Source of the DNA: Cyanobacteria bacterium REEB67
Lineage (GTDB): Bacteria > Cyanobacteriota > Vampirovibrionia > Obscuribacterales > Obscuribacteraceae
Reading direction: 5' to 3'
Length of the DNA stretch: 64,000 nucleotides
Assembly: GCA_018971775.1 (NCBI GenBank)
Contig: JAGXAB010000026.1
Coordinates: 1-64,000 of the forward strand
Below are positions 34,609 to 42,660 of this stretch, one piece after another. The notes beneath the pieces are model-generated. The model made no database searches, was not told the DNA's origin, and worked only from the letters and a program-made list of their open reading frames with translations. The translations under genes were made by a program, and so were the position numbers. The stretch's first letter is position 1, and each line of letters opens with the position of its first letter.

Positions 34609-35619
34609 TCAGCTCATCGCCGGTTGATTGGCATCCATTTTTTTCAAAAAGGCAATCACTTCATCGCGACTGGGCAACGCTGGGATCGCTCCGGGCTTGG
34701 TGCAGGTGATAGCGCCGATAGCGTTAGCTGTGCGAATGATTTCGCACAGCGTTTCCTGATCCAGCCCGATCAACGCTTCGCGCTTATCGGCCGTATTTTT
34801 GATCAATGGCAGAAGGCCGCTAATCACTCCTGAATTGAAACCATCTCCGGCGCCGGTCGCTTCGACAAGGTCCACCTGGAAGCCTGTGACTGTGCGGCCG
34901 CCCTCTTTGGTGACGACATAGGCGCCCCGGCTGTCGAGGGTGATGACTAGCACCGGCAGATTGTGCTCTTCGCGCAATTGTTCTGCGGCCCTGTGCTCTC
35001 TTGAGCCGGTGAGAAATTCCAGCTCGTCTTCGTTGATTTTGACAATATCTGCCCAGCTCAAAGTGTTGAGGATGGTCTGCTTGCAGGTTTCGCGCGAGGG
35101 CCAGAGGCTGATGCGCACGTTCGGGTCATAGGAGACGAGCATCTTATTGGAGCGGGCCAATTCGACCGCTTTTTTGGTCGCTTCGGCCGCCGGACTTTCG
35201 ATTAGCGAGATCGAGCCGAAATGCAGCACCGAGCCCAGGGCAAAGAGATGCTGTTTCAAATCGTTCGGCTGCAGCTTGGTGTCCGCGCAAGCAATGCGAG
35301 AAAATTCGGCAAGTTTACGATCACCTGTGGCCGTGGTGACTACATAGGCCATGCGCGTTTGGGCGGACGGGTCGAGAATTGCGCCGTCGACGTTGATACC
35401 TTCAACTTCCAGGATCGAGCGCAGCCAGCGGCCAAACGCGTCATCCGAAATGCGGCCGATAAAAGCGGTCGGCACACCCTGTCTGGCAAGGCCGACAGCG
35501 GTGTTGGCGGGGGCGCCGCCGGCTGCTTTTGTAAACTGCTGCGCCTGGTCGAGTTCGGCCCCAACGGTGGTGCTCACCCAATCGACGAGAATTTCTCCAA
35601 GACAAAGAACATCGGCCAT
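34609..35619 (-). CDS. PfkB family sugar kinase (fructokinase-like)
   Basis: Protein of 336 residues of the ribokinase/PfkB family, which phosphorylates sugars or nucleosides with ATP. The N-terminal CLGEILVDWV, GGAPANTAVGLARQG and the C-terminal signature VEATGAGDGFNSG (with the catalytic Asp in GAGD) are intact. Length and order match bacterial fructokinases, but ribokinase or another sugar specificity is possible. TGGAG precedes the ATG at a long spacing, and a promoter with TATAAT lies 40 bases upstream. Stands alone; divergent from the RDD gene. Confidence 0.88.
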   Translation of the reverse strand: MADVLCLGEILVDWVSTTVGAELDQAQQFTKAAGGAPANTAVGLARQGVPTAFIGRISDDAFGRWLRSILEVEGINVDGAILDPSAQTRMAYVVTTATGDRKLAEFSRIACADTKLQPNDLKQHLFALGSVLHFGSISLIESPAAEATKKAVELARSNKMLVSYDPNVRISLWPSRETCKQTILNTLSWADIVKINEDELEFLTGSREHRAAEQLREEHNLPVLVITLDSRGAYVVTKEGGRTVTGFQVDLVEATGAGDGFNSGVISGLLPLIKNTADKREALIGLDQETLCEIIRTANAIGAITCTKPGAIPALPSRDEVIAFLKKMDANQPAMS

Positions 35620-35657
35620 CTTGATAGCTGCTCCAGGTAAATTTTGAAAGTTGATGC

Positions 35658-35685
35658 ATTATAAGGGCTAAAAGGCTGATGACAG
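35658..35685 (-). promoter_or_regulatory. Candidate promoter of the sugar kinase gene
   Basis: Minus strand: CTGTCA (35685-35680), 16 bases, then a perfect TATAAT (35663-35658), about 39 bases before the ATG at 35619. Confidence 0.5.
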
Positions 35686-35868
35686 CGCGCTTTGCAGCAA
35701 CGTTAAAGGATGTTAAAATTCTGTCGCAAATATATGATCTCGCGTTAATATCTTGGCGTCCTAGTCGAAAGCTCCGCAAGTCCCGGTCGGGATGCTTTTC
35801 CCCGCAATTTACGCCGAGCTACCTGAAAAGCAGCCAGCTATGACAAGCTATAAATAGAAGAGTCCGAT

Positions 35869-36774
35869 ATGAACAAATACAGTTCACCTCATTATCCTGT
35901 CCCTGACGTGACGCCGAGTCTCACTATGAACCCATCGAGCCAAAATTCTTCCGGTCAAAATTTTGAGCCGAATGGTCAGCCCCATAAGGCTAAACAGACC
36001 GGCAGTTTCGATCCGGATCTGGCCGCCAAAATCGAAGCGTTGGAAAAACGCCAGGCGATGCAGCGCACCTGTCCTTCCTGTGGTGCTGTGGCAAGGCAGG
36101 CGCGCCTGACCTGCGAAATGTGCGGCAATTATTTCGAGCGCGGCGTGGAAGAGACCGTTTGGGACCGAGTCGAAAATCGCCAGTCCGGCAAAAATGTTGG
36201 TCTCAGCGATGAAGAGGCGCAGGTGGTTGCGCTTAAAAGTTATATGGTCAAGCGTATAGCAGCGAAGATTATCGACATCGTTATCGTCGGATCGCTTATC
36301 ACGATGGAGATGCTTACATTCTTCTCCCTGGCTCGTTCTTTCGGCGGCGTGCCGCAACTGGCCGCCATCATGCTCGGTCTTTTTACCTATGCCATGCCGA
36401 TTTTGATCTTGATCACGGTGCTTGGTTATCAGGCCGCCTTTGAGAGTTCTCCTGTGCAGGCGTCCCTCGGTAAACTTCTGCTCGGGCTCTTTGTGGTCGA
36501 TGTGGAAGGTAAGCAAGCTCGCTTCGAGCCTGTCGTCTTCAAGACATTTCTCTCTTCGTTGCCGGTGCTTGGATTTATCAGCGTCTATGCCTATTTCTTT
36601 TTCAGTCGAATGCGCTACGGCATACATCTCGATGCCGTGTCCACATCGGTCCTGGTTGTCTCGGGGCTGGCCTGCTTTGTCACCTTCCTGGCCATGCACA
36701 TCATCATCGGCCCGGAAAAAAGAAGGCAGACCATCTCCGACATGCTCAGCGGTATGACTGTGCGCGAGCGTTAA
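35869..36774 (+). CDS. RDD family membrane protein with N-terminal zinc ribbon
   Basis: Protein of 301 residues. The N-terminal 65 residues are soluble and unstructured, then a zinc ribbon CPSCGAVARQARLTCEMCG (about 66-84). The C-terminal 180 residues are an RDD domain: KRIAAKIIDIVIVGSL (with the RD-type pair), a helix pair, ASLGKLLLGLFVVDVEGK, further helices, and the closing ISDMLSGMTV. RDD proteins are small membrane proteins of unclear transport role, some linked to ion exchange. The ribbon fusion suggests the cytoplasmic end senses metal or binds a partner. Divergent from the sugar kinase. Confidence 0.8.
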   Translation: MNKYSSPHYPVPDVTPSLTMNPSSQNSSGQNFEPNGQPHKAKQTGSFDPDLAAKIEALEKRQAMQRTCPSCGAVARQARLTCEMCGNYFERGVEETVWDRVENRQSGKNVGLSDEEAQVVALKSYMVKRIAAKIIDIVIVGSLITMEMLTFFSLARSFGGVPQLAAIMLGLFTYAMPILILITVLGYQAAFESSPVQASLGKLLLGLFVVDVEGKQARFEPVVFKTFLSSLPVLGFISVYAYFFFSRMRYGIHLDAVSTSVLVVSGLACFVTFLAMHIIIGPEKRRQTISDMLSGMTVRER

Positions 36775-36811
36775 TCGGCAACACCGCTAGGCTGAAGTCT
36801 GTGCAAGCTCC

Positions 36812-37507
36812 CTATCTGTGGCCGCTCGTCGAGAAGTGACCGCCGCCTGAAGAACTTGAGTGGCCGCTGCTGTGTCCATACGAGTGCCCGTAGCCGCGAC
36901 CATAGCGACCGTATCCGCCATAACCGTTGCCATAACCGTTGCCATATCCGCTGCCATATCCGCTGCCATAGCCGCCATTGCTGCTATTTTCGGCTTCGGT
37001 CAGGGACTGGAAATAAGTTTTGCGAGCGGCATTTGCCTGTTCCTCGGCGGCGCGTCTTTGAGCGGCGACAGCGTCCTGCTCAATCTGTTCTTGATTCCAG
37101 GCGGCGCTGCGCAGGACGCTGTCCTTTTTCGACTGCCAGTAGGAGCGCCAACCGTCAAGGTTGTGCAATTCTGCTTCTTCGACTCGCTCGCGTTGATCCT
37201 CGGCTTTCAACCAGTAGGATAAAGAGCTGATCTGAGTGTTCAGCCTGTCGTTCTGGCCGTGGGCAAGTTTTGAGGACTGACTCAGTTTTTCCAGTGCCGC
37301 CAATTTTTTTTCGTAGGCCTCTTTGTAAGGCTCGGCTTGCTTTTCTTGTGCTTCCACTTGCAGTCGATAAGTGTCAGCTTGTTGCGCTGCTTCCTGTGCC
37401 TGCGTGTCGTATTCGGTTTGAGCAAAGGCTTTATCGGCCGAAGCGAGTGTTGTTCCGGCAATAAGCAGGGTTAGTAAAATAGAGGACAAAAATCTGAAGC
37501 GAAACAT
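36812..37507 (-). CDS. Secreted coiled-coil protein with Gly/Tyr/Ser/His-rich tail
   Basis: Protein of 231 residues starting at the ATG at 37507, preceded by GAGGGGAAG. A signal peptide (cleavage near AFAQT) leads into about 150 residues of charged, Ala/Gln/Glu-rich helix likely to form a coiled coil. The last 55 residues are built from GSGYG/GNGYG and GHSSGHSS runs, typical of adhesive or surface-associated low-complexity tails; the His may bind metal. No family recognised. The tail is coded by short DNA repeats (CCGTTGCCATAA units near 36921-36944). Confidence 0.7.
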   Translation of the reverse strand: MFRFRFLSSILLTLLIAGTTLASADKAFAQTEYDTQAQEAAQQADTYRLQVEAQEKQAEPYKEAYEKKLAALEKLSQSSKLAHGQNDRLNTQISSLSYWLKAEDQRERVEEAELHNLDGWRSYWQSKKDSVLRSAAWNQEQIEQDAVAAQRRAAEEQANAARKTYFQSLTEAENSSNGGYGSGYGSGYGNGYGNGYGGYGRYGRGYGHSYGHSSGHSSSSGGGHFSTSGHR

Positions 37508-37645
37508 TGTCTTCCCCTCTCGACGATATTTTGAAGTTAGCATAGTTCTGTGGGCAATAAGTGAAGGATGCGCTTCGGTCTGATTGGATGGCAGTGTCCA
37601 ATAAATATTTCTCTTTTACTTCCGACTTGTTTCTCTTGTTCTGTG

Positions 37646-37687
37646 CCCACTGCCGACTGCCCACTGCCGACTGCCCACTGCCGACTG
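37646..37687. repeat. 14-bp tandem repeat, three copies of CCCACTGCCGACTG
   Basis: The unit begins at 37646, 37660 and 37674 with no mismatch, in the spacer between two minus-strand genes. Confidence 0.9.
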
Positions 37688-37732
37688 CCGGCGGTGACAA
37701 TGTGTTTTGAACTAATTGGTTCAAAATTGCCC

Positions 37733-37783
37733 CAAAAAAGAAAAAGTGAGAGTCGGAAGGATTTTTCAATCCAACCGACTCTC
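37733..37783 (-). terminator. Strong hairpin terminator after the YdcF-family gene
   Basis: GAGAGTCGG (37748-37756) pairs with CCGACTCTC (37775-37783), and GGATT with AATCC inside, with a TTTC loop. On the minus strand it is followed by CTTTTTC and a further T-run; on the plus strand by TTTTTTT too, so it may work in both directions. Confidence 0.85.
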
Positions 37784-37801
37784 TGATTTTTTTCATTTCG
37801 C

Positions 37802-38446
37802 TCAGCTCTTTGTCGGGGTGGCAACTGGTTTGCTGAATGTGCGCAAGCGCTCCAGACCGGCGTAATGTGTCTTGCCTTTTTCGAGGAGGCGTGCCACGAC
37901 TGCCGGCAAATCGCCTGCGCTGATGCCCTGGAAGAAGTTGTCAGTCCAGGCGATACCACCCTGCTCGTTGGCGCCGCGAACGGCGTCATCAGAAGCCACC
38001 GCGCAGGGTACGTAGACCAGATCCCAGCCTGGACCGAGGGTGCCGGCAAAGGAAAGCATTGCTCGCTTTTCATGAAAGGGCGAGCTGATGATTTGAAGAC
38101 GCGCGGGCGTCTCCTGACTCAAATATCTGACTGTGGAAAGTACGGCATTGCCGATCGTGTCGACCGATTCGTCTTCGATGCGCAGGCGATCCGAGGCAAT
38201 ACCATTTGCCGTCAGATACTCCGCCATAACCGCTGCTTCGGTTTTGCACCTGGCGCGCCGGTCCGGATCTTTTTCCTTGCGGCCGTCTCCGGATAGGATG
38301 ATGGTCAATTGCGGGTCGGCTCTAGCCAACTCCAGGGTCAGGGATACTCTCAAGAAAGTGGTTTCGCTGGCGGTACCATCCGCATTCACGCCTGAACCCA
38401 GGCAGACTGCAATCGGATGGGCTGCCGCAAGAGTGTTAATGGACAC
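37802..38446 (-). CDS. YdcF/ElyC-SanA family protein (DUF218)
   Basis: Protein of 214 residues matching the DUF218 fold: VCLGSGVNADG at the start, LSGDGR, then CKTEAAVMAEYLTANGI, IEDESVDTIGNAVLS and ISSPFHEKRA, in the usual order. Family members include SanA, ElyC and YdcF, linked to envelope integrity or nucleotide binding. This copy lacks the usual N-terminal membrane helix. I start at GTG 38446, with GAGG six bases upstream; a TTG at 38512 would overlap the T-run of an upstream terminator and is less likely. Confidence 0.8.
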   Translation of the reverse strand: MSINTLAAAHPIAVCLGSGVNADGTASETTFLRVSLTLELARADPQLTIILSGDGRKEKDPDRRARCKTEAAVMAEYLTANGIASDRLRIEDESVDTIGNAVLSTVRYLSQETPARLQIISSPFHEKRAMLSFAGTLGPGWDLVYVPCAVASDDAVRGANEQGGIAWTDNFFQGISAGDLPAVVARLLEKGKTHYAGLERLRTFSKPVATPTKS

Positions 38447-38510
38447 TTTGGACCTCGTTGAAATTGGCGATTTTTGTCTTGCGACAAAAACCTCGCCGCC
38501 CTGACGAATC

Positions 38511-38550
38511 AAAAAGGAAGGTCGAGAAGCAGGCGCCTCTCTCCCTTCCT
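38511..38550 (-). terminator. Terminator after the 464-residue unknown gene
   Basis: Minus strand: AGGAAGG (38550-38544) pairs with CCTTCCT (38521-38515), with GAGA/TCTC pairing inside, followed by five to six T residues. It separates the unknown gene from the YdcF-family gene. Confidence 0.75.
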
Positions 38551-38571
38551 GGCTGAAAGGCAGGATCTTGA

Positions 38572-39966
38572 TCAGGCGGCGATTTCGCGCAGGATCTCCA
38601 CGCGCAGATGCGGGAAGACTTTGCGCAGGTAGGCGGCGGCCGCTTCTAGCTGTGCCACCGTCGGTTGATAGGTGCCGGAGTTGGGGGAGAGCCAGAAGGT
38701 GCCTTCGGCATCCTTCCAGAGCTCGCCGGCGAAGATGACGTCCTTGGCATAGCCGCTCATCAGAACGTGCTTGCTCAAGATCCAGTCGATCAGCTTGGCG
38801 CCGACCGAGATGCGTGCCAGAATGATCCGACGTGTCGTCAGCACGACATTGTATTTGTTGGGCGCTGCCTCGCTGTGCGTGCGCACCATGTTGTGCACAT
38901 CGCGCTCGCTGTGGACGCCAACGTCGGTGTAGCGGTGTGCCAGGAAATGTCGGATCGCGTAAACGACCGGGCGGCTGAAAAGCACGCCTTTCTTCAGCCT
39001 GGTCACGAAGCTGGGATTGGCCTGGGGGAAAGGTTGCAGCGTTTCAGTCAGATAATCTTCCGACTTGATGCGTTCCTGCGTGCCCTCGAAGAAGGCGTGC
39101 GAACCGGCCCAGACCTGGCGCAGCAGCGTACCGGCCGCCGAAGTGCGTGACACCTTGATGGCGATGTCGGTTTCATAGGGCAGGTCGAGCGGCAACGCCG
39201 GTGCCACCTCGCGTTTGACCGTTTTGTTTTTCGCTTCGCGGGCGTCCATCTTGCCCGATGTGAAGGCGAGGACGCGACCGAGCAGCTTGTGCTTCTTGGC
39301 CGCCGGTTGGAGCGAGCGCTCGGCATGGCGGCAGAAAGTCCAGAGCTCGGCCTTCATGATTTTGGCGGCATGGCGCTCGACCGACATCGGTGTGGTGCGG
39401 ATCCATTGCAGCTCGATCCTCTGCCCTTCGAATTTGAGTTCGTTTTCGAGCAGATAGGCGAGCATCGCTTCCGGGAAATAGATTGAGCTGAGCTTGCGCT
39501 TGCCGGCGCTGAAACCAGCGTCTTCCATGACGCGCAGATTGGCGTTGACGCAGGTCCAGTACTTGTTGCCGTGATGGACCTTCATCGCGGCGCGCAGTTT
39601 CTCGGCGGCGTGCGGCGGCAGATTTTTGAAGCGCAGCAGGATGCCTGATTGCACAAAGTCTCGCGTTGCCTCGATCACCGAGGGCGCACGGCGCAGGGAT
39701 TTGCCGGCGAACTTCTGATAGCCGCCCTGGCCATCCGGACAGACCAGATAAGCGTTGGGGATGCCGAAGCCGATGAAGACTTCGTCGCGACCGGCGAAGA
39801 CATCGGGGATGTGGAAAACCTTGAGGTCGGCGATCGTCCGTTCGCGGACAGTGGACGCGTCGATCACATGAGGAACATTCTCGTTCCCGAACAAAAACTC
39901 CGGGCGGCACTCGAAGTGCGCTGCCAGACCCGAAACGTTGTCACGTTGCGTGTTTGCTGTTTGCAT
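38572..39966 (-). CDS. Unknown soluble protein, 464 residues
   Basis: Large cytoplasmic protein without signal peptide or helices that I cannot place in a family. The C-terminal quarter contains VIFAGELWKDAEGTFWLSPN followed by SGTYQP; an 'AGE ... SGxYxP' pattern recurs in several uncharacterised bacterial proteins (from memory, unverified). The middle is basic, with many Lys/Arg. Strongly biased codon use suggests it is well expressed. AGGGAT precedes the ATG. The following spacer has TGGATTT repeats. Function is open. Confidence 0.7.
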   Translation of the reverse strand: MQTANTQRDNVSGLAAHFECRPEFLFGNENVPHVIDASTVRERTIADLKVFHIPDVFAGRDEVFIGFGIPNAYLVCPDGQGGYQKFAGKSLRRAPSVIEATRDFVQSGILLRFKNLPPHAAEKLRAAMKVHHGNKYWTCVNANLRVMEDAGFSAGKRKLSSIYFPEAMLAYLLENELKFEGQRIELQWIRTTPMSVERHAAKIMKAELWTFCRHAERSLQPAAKKHKLLGRVLAFTSGKMDAREAKNKTVKREVAPALPLDLPYETDIAIKVSRTSAAGTLLRQVWAGSHAFFEGTQERIKSEDYLTETLQPFPQANPSFVTRLKKGVLFSRPVVYAIRHFLAHRYTDVGVHSERDVHNMVRTHSEAAPNKYNVVLTTRRIILARISVGAKLIDWILSKHVLMSGYAKDVIFAGELWKDAEGTFWLSPNSGTYQPTVAQLEAAAAYLRKVFPHLRVEILREIAA

Positions 39967-39983
39967 ATGTCGTTATCCCTGGT

Positions 39984-40020
39984 TGGATTTGAAAAACTGG
40001 ATTTTTAGCAGGCTGGATTT
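39984..40020. repeat. TGGATTT repeat, three copies with 14- and 16-base spacing
   Basis: TGGATTT begins at 39984, 39998 and 40014 in the 62-base spacer between the unknown gene and the MFS gene. Confidence 0.55.
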
Positions 40021-40028
40021 TGAGGAAA

Positions 40029-41399
40029 TTACTCGTGCGCTGTGGCAACGCGACGAGTGTCTTCATCCAGGTGTTTGGCTCCGAAAATCCAGACAAAACC
40101 GCCGACGAGCACCAGGCCGGAGACGGCCAGGAAGGCGGCATTCATGTTGTTGCCGGCGGCGTCGGCCATGGCGCCGATAGCGAGCGGCGAGAGGACATCG
40201 CCGAAGGCATGGATGATCAGCAGGTTGAGGGCGAAGGCGCTCGCTCTCTGCTGCGGGGCGATGACGTTGGCCAGGGCGGTGTTGGCCGGACCGGTGTTGA
40301 AGAAGAGGCAGAAGCAGGTGAGGAAGACGAAGACCCAGGCGAAGGGGAAGGGTGCATAGAGCATGCCCAGCGTGCAGGGAAAGGCGAGAAGCATGGCCCA
40401 GCCCGAGACTTTGAAGTAAGACCCCTTGAGCTTGAGGCGCAATTTGTCGGCGACATAACCACCGATCAGTGTCGCCGAGAGCCCGGCCACGACGAGGATG
40501 GCGCCAAAAATCATGTTCACCTGCCCGAGGCTGCCGGCGTGTCGATATTCCTGGAAGTAGGTCGGCATCCAGAAGCCGATCCCGCCGATGGCAAAGGTCA
40601 TCGCCGTCATGGCGATTGTGTTGGCGCGGAAAGCCTTGTTGGCCCAGAATTGCTTGTAGGCCTGCCAGATATTTTTCTTCTCTGCCGGGGTCGGCTCCGT
40701 CACTGTCTTCTGCGTCTTCAAGGCAGCACTCGGGTCGCGCCTGAAAAGGCAGAAGACGGCCAGCAGTATTCCCGGTGGCAGGACAAGATAGAAGGCCCAG
40801 TTCCAGCTCAAGCCGGCGCTGATCACCAGGCCGCCCATGACGAAGCCGAGGGCGCTGCCGACCGGTATGGCCAGATAAAACCAGGACATCGCCTGACCGC
40901 GTTTCTCGACCGGGAAATAATCGGAGAGGATGGTCGGTGCAAGAGGTCCGTACGCCGCTTCGCCGAAACCGACGAAACAGCGCGTCAGCAGCAGTGCACC
41001 AAAGGTGGTGGCGAGTCCAGAGGCGCCGCTAGCCAGGCTCCAGATTGTGATGCCGCCGGCAATCAACCACCAGCGTTTGATCGGCAGGGCACTGAGGAAG
41101 GGCGAGAAGAGCATGTAGCTGACCATGAAGGCCATGCCCAGCAGTCCAACCATGGCATTGTCCGGATTGGATCCGAGCAGGCGCGTCAGGACGTTTAGCA
41201 AAAAGCCGACCACGCCCGAATGGTCCGGGTGGATGAGCAGGCTCTCTTTGATCTGGGGAACAACTGCCGAGAGAACTTGACGGTCGATGTAGTTGAAGAG
41301 GTTTATCGAGACAAGCAGGATCATGGCGGCCAAGGCGCCGGGAGCGGCTTTGAATGGGGCGCTTGAACCTGGATTTTCCGGAGATGCGTTCTGTGTCAT
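40029..41399 (-). CDS. MFS transporter (spinster/hexuronate-type)
   Basis: Inner-membrane carrier of 456 residues with twelve predicted helices in two halves. INLFNYIDRQVLSAVVPQI (helix 1 with the NYxDR motif) and TRCFVGFGEAAYGPLAPTI (helix 4) are hallmark of the Spinster-like and anion:cation symporter MFS branches. The central loop carries charged residues as usual. The start is the ATG at 41399 with CGGAG upstream; an extension to 41456 lacks support. Substrate, perhaps an organic anion or lipid, is not readable. Confidence 0.85.
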   Translation of the reverse strand: MTQNASPENPGSSAPFKAAPGALAAMILLVSINLFNYIDRQVLSAVVPQIKESLLIHPDHSGVVGFLLNVLTRLLGSNPDNAMVGLLGMAFMVSYMLFSPFLSALPIKRWWLIAGGITIWSLASGASGLATTFGALLLTRCFVGFGEAAYGPLAPTILSDYFPVEKRGQAMSWFYLAIPVGSALGFVMGGLVISAGLSWNWAFYLVLPPGILLAVFCLFRRDPSAALKTQKTVTEPTPAEKKNIWQAYKQFWANKAFRANTIAMTAMTFAIGGIGFWMPTYFQEYRHAGSLGQVNMIFGAILVVAGLSATLIGGYVADKLRLKLKGSYFKVSGWAMLLAFPCTLGMLYAPFPFAWVFVFLTCFCLFFNTGPANTALANVIAPQQRASAFALNLLIIHAFGDVLSPLAIGAMADAAGNNMNAAFLAVSGLVLVGGFVWIFGAKHLDEDTRRVATAHE

Positions 41400-41770
41400 A
41401 TGTCGGCTCCGTGGGTTTCTTAAACCGTTGGATCTGTGACTGGAGAGATAAGGCATTGAACGACAGTCGGGCGCTGCATTCAGGAATGAATGTCTGACGA
41501 GCGTCCGATGGTGAAAGGTGGTTTGGCTAGGCGGTTTATTTCTTCACTGGAGAAAAGGGAGGTGTTTGTTATGCCTTTGAGGCTAGTGATGGAGCAGTTT
41601 GGATCTCAAGAGGTTTTGCCGATTGCTAACTAAAAAGAGATATGAATGCTCCAATCTAAGCCAATAAGTCTTAAAGCTAGCCAGTAGAAGATCCGCCCGA
41701 AGCTCCGGCCGGTCGCTATTGTTAGTTGCTCTTAATGGTGCCTCGGTTCTGAACGGCAGATTTTCCGCTC

Positions 41771-42038
41771 CTAGCTGAGCTCGCGGGAGGGACTTTTTAG
41801 TTGATTTTTGCGCCGTTCTGCTTCGCGCTTGATCTCGAGTTTGGTAATGCCTTCGCGGTCGAGGACGCTTTTGTAATCGCGAAACCAGTTCTCTTCACGA
41901 CTGATTTCTTTGGCAATCGTTTTCCATTGTCTCGACAATCGCCTGACGATGCTCCGGATCGTATTCGTGCTTTTAGTCCGAACCGAGCCTTGCGGCTCGT
42001 TCTTTGGCCAAGGGCGGCCCGTCTCGCCGTCCGTTAGG
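41771..42038 (-). pseudogene. Possible frameshifted remnant of a small helical protein
   Basis: Minus strand frame ending at 41771 reads AKEISREENWFRDYKSVLDR followed by EGITKLEIKREAERRKNQLK without a convincing start. In another frame just upstream the sequence EYDPEHRQAIVETMEND also looks like protein. The two pieces would join through an indel near 41910-41925. Either this is a broken gene, or chance; I see no ribosome site. Confidence 0.3.
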
Positions 42039-42084
42039 TTGTACTATTCAGCCAAGTAGCTGCGGCGAAAAATCGAACTTTTAG

Positions 42085-42147
42085 AAAGAAAAGGCTACGC
42101 CCGTCGACAAAAATTCCCTGGGGAAATATGTCGTCAACGGGCGTAGC
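42085..42147 (-). terminator. Terminator of the Clp/HAD minus-strand cluster
   Basis: GCTACGCCCGT (42094-42104) pairs with ACGGGCGTAGC (42137-42147), with CGAC/GTCG and TTCCC/GGGAA pairing inside. On the minus strand it is followed by CTTTTCTTTCT. It lies 40 bases past the stop of the last gene. Confidence 0.8.
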
Positions 42148-42186
42148 TCCTCAGGCCTCAATCTCGATTGTTCTTTTTCCAGCTGC

Positions 42187-42597
42187 TTACTTGCGGCTCT
42201 TCATGCGCACGGGCAGCCAGGTCCGGCCCTTCCAGGGAATGCGACCGCTGGCGGTGGCGGCGGTGAAGCAGATAGCCGTCGCCACGAGCGAGGCGAGTGC
42301 ACCGTTTGTGACGACGAGCACTGAGCTAAAGAGCAGAGCGGCGACCTTCAAGGCGACCAGGCCGGAGAGCCAGAAGGAACCGTATTGAATGAAACGCCCG
42401 GTTTGCATCAGGTTGAATAGGGAACGCGCCTGGACAGTGAGGAAGACACCGCCGGCGACGGCCGCGGCTGATACCAGTGCCGATACCAGGATGCCGCCGA
42501 AAAGCGCACCGGAAGCGAAGCCGGCGCCGATGCCAAAGCCCAGGGTGACCAGGGCCGAGGCGAAGAAGTAGAGTGCCACTTTGACGAAGTGAGACAT
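42187..42597 (-). CDS. Small membrane protein, 136 residues
   Basis: Four predicted membrane helices: VALYFFASALVTLGFGIGAG, GILVSALVSAAAVAGGVFL, a helix around FWLSGLVALKVAALLFSSVL and LASLVATAICFTAATASG. The tail is basic (KGRTWLPVRMKSRK), so it faces the cytoplasm. No family recognised. Last gene of the cluster with the HAD hydrolase and Clp-like ATPase, directly before the terminator; a two-copy 14-bp repeat lies just upstream. Confidence 0.7.
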   Translation of the reverse strand: MSHFVKVALYFFASALVTLGFGIGAGFASGALFGGILVSALVSAAAVAGGVFLTVQARSLFNLMQTGRFIQYGSFWLSGLVALKVAALLFSSVLVVTNGALASLVATAICFTAATASGRIPWKGRTWLPVRMKSRK

Positions 42598-42620
42598 GGT
42601 TTTACCTTGTGGTTTTTACT

Positions 42621-42644
42621 TGATCAGCATTACTTGATCAGCAT
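42621..42644. repeat. 14-bp tandem repeat, two copies of TGATCAGCAT-type unit
   Basis: TTGATCAGCATTAC repeats with a 14-base period (cores at 42621 and 42635) in the spacer between the membrane protein and HAD genes. Confidence 0.7.
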
Positions 42645-42660
42645 TAATGGACCGGAGCAA

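Larger units (their letters stand above)
41400..42186. other. Spacer of 0.79 kb with a possible gene remnant and a terminator
   Basis: No intact gene. A degenerate frame lies at about 41771-42038 and a long minus-strand terminator at 42085-42147 (own entries). The part from 41460 to 41760 shows nothing recognisable. Confidence 0.55.
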
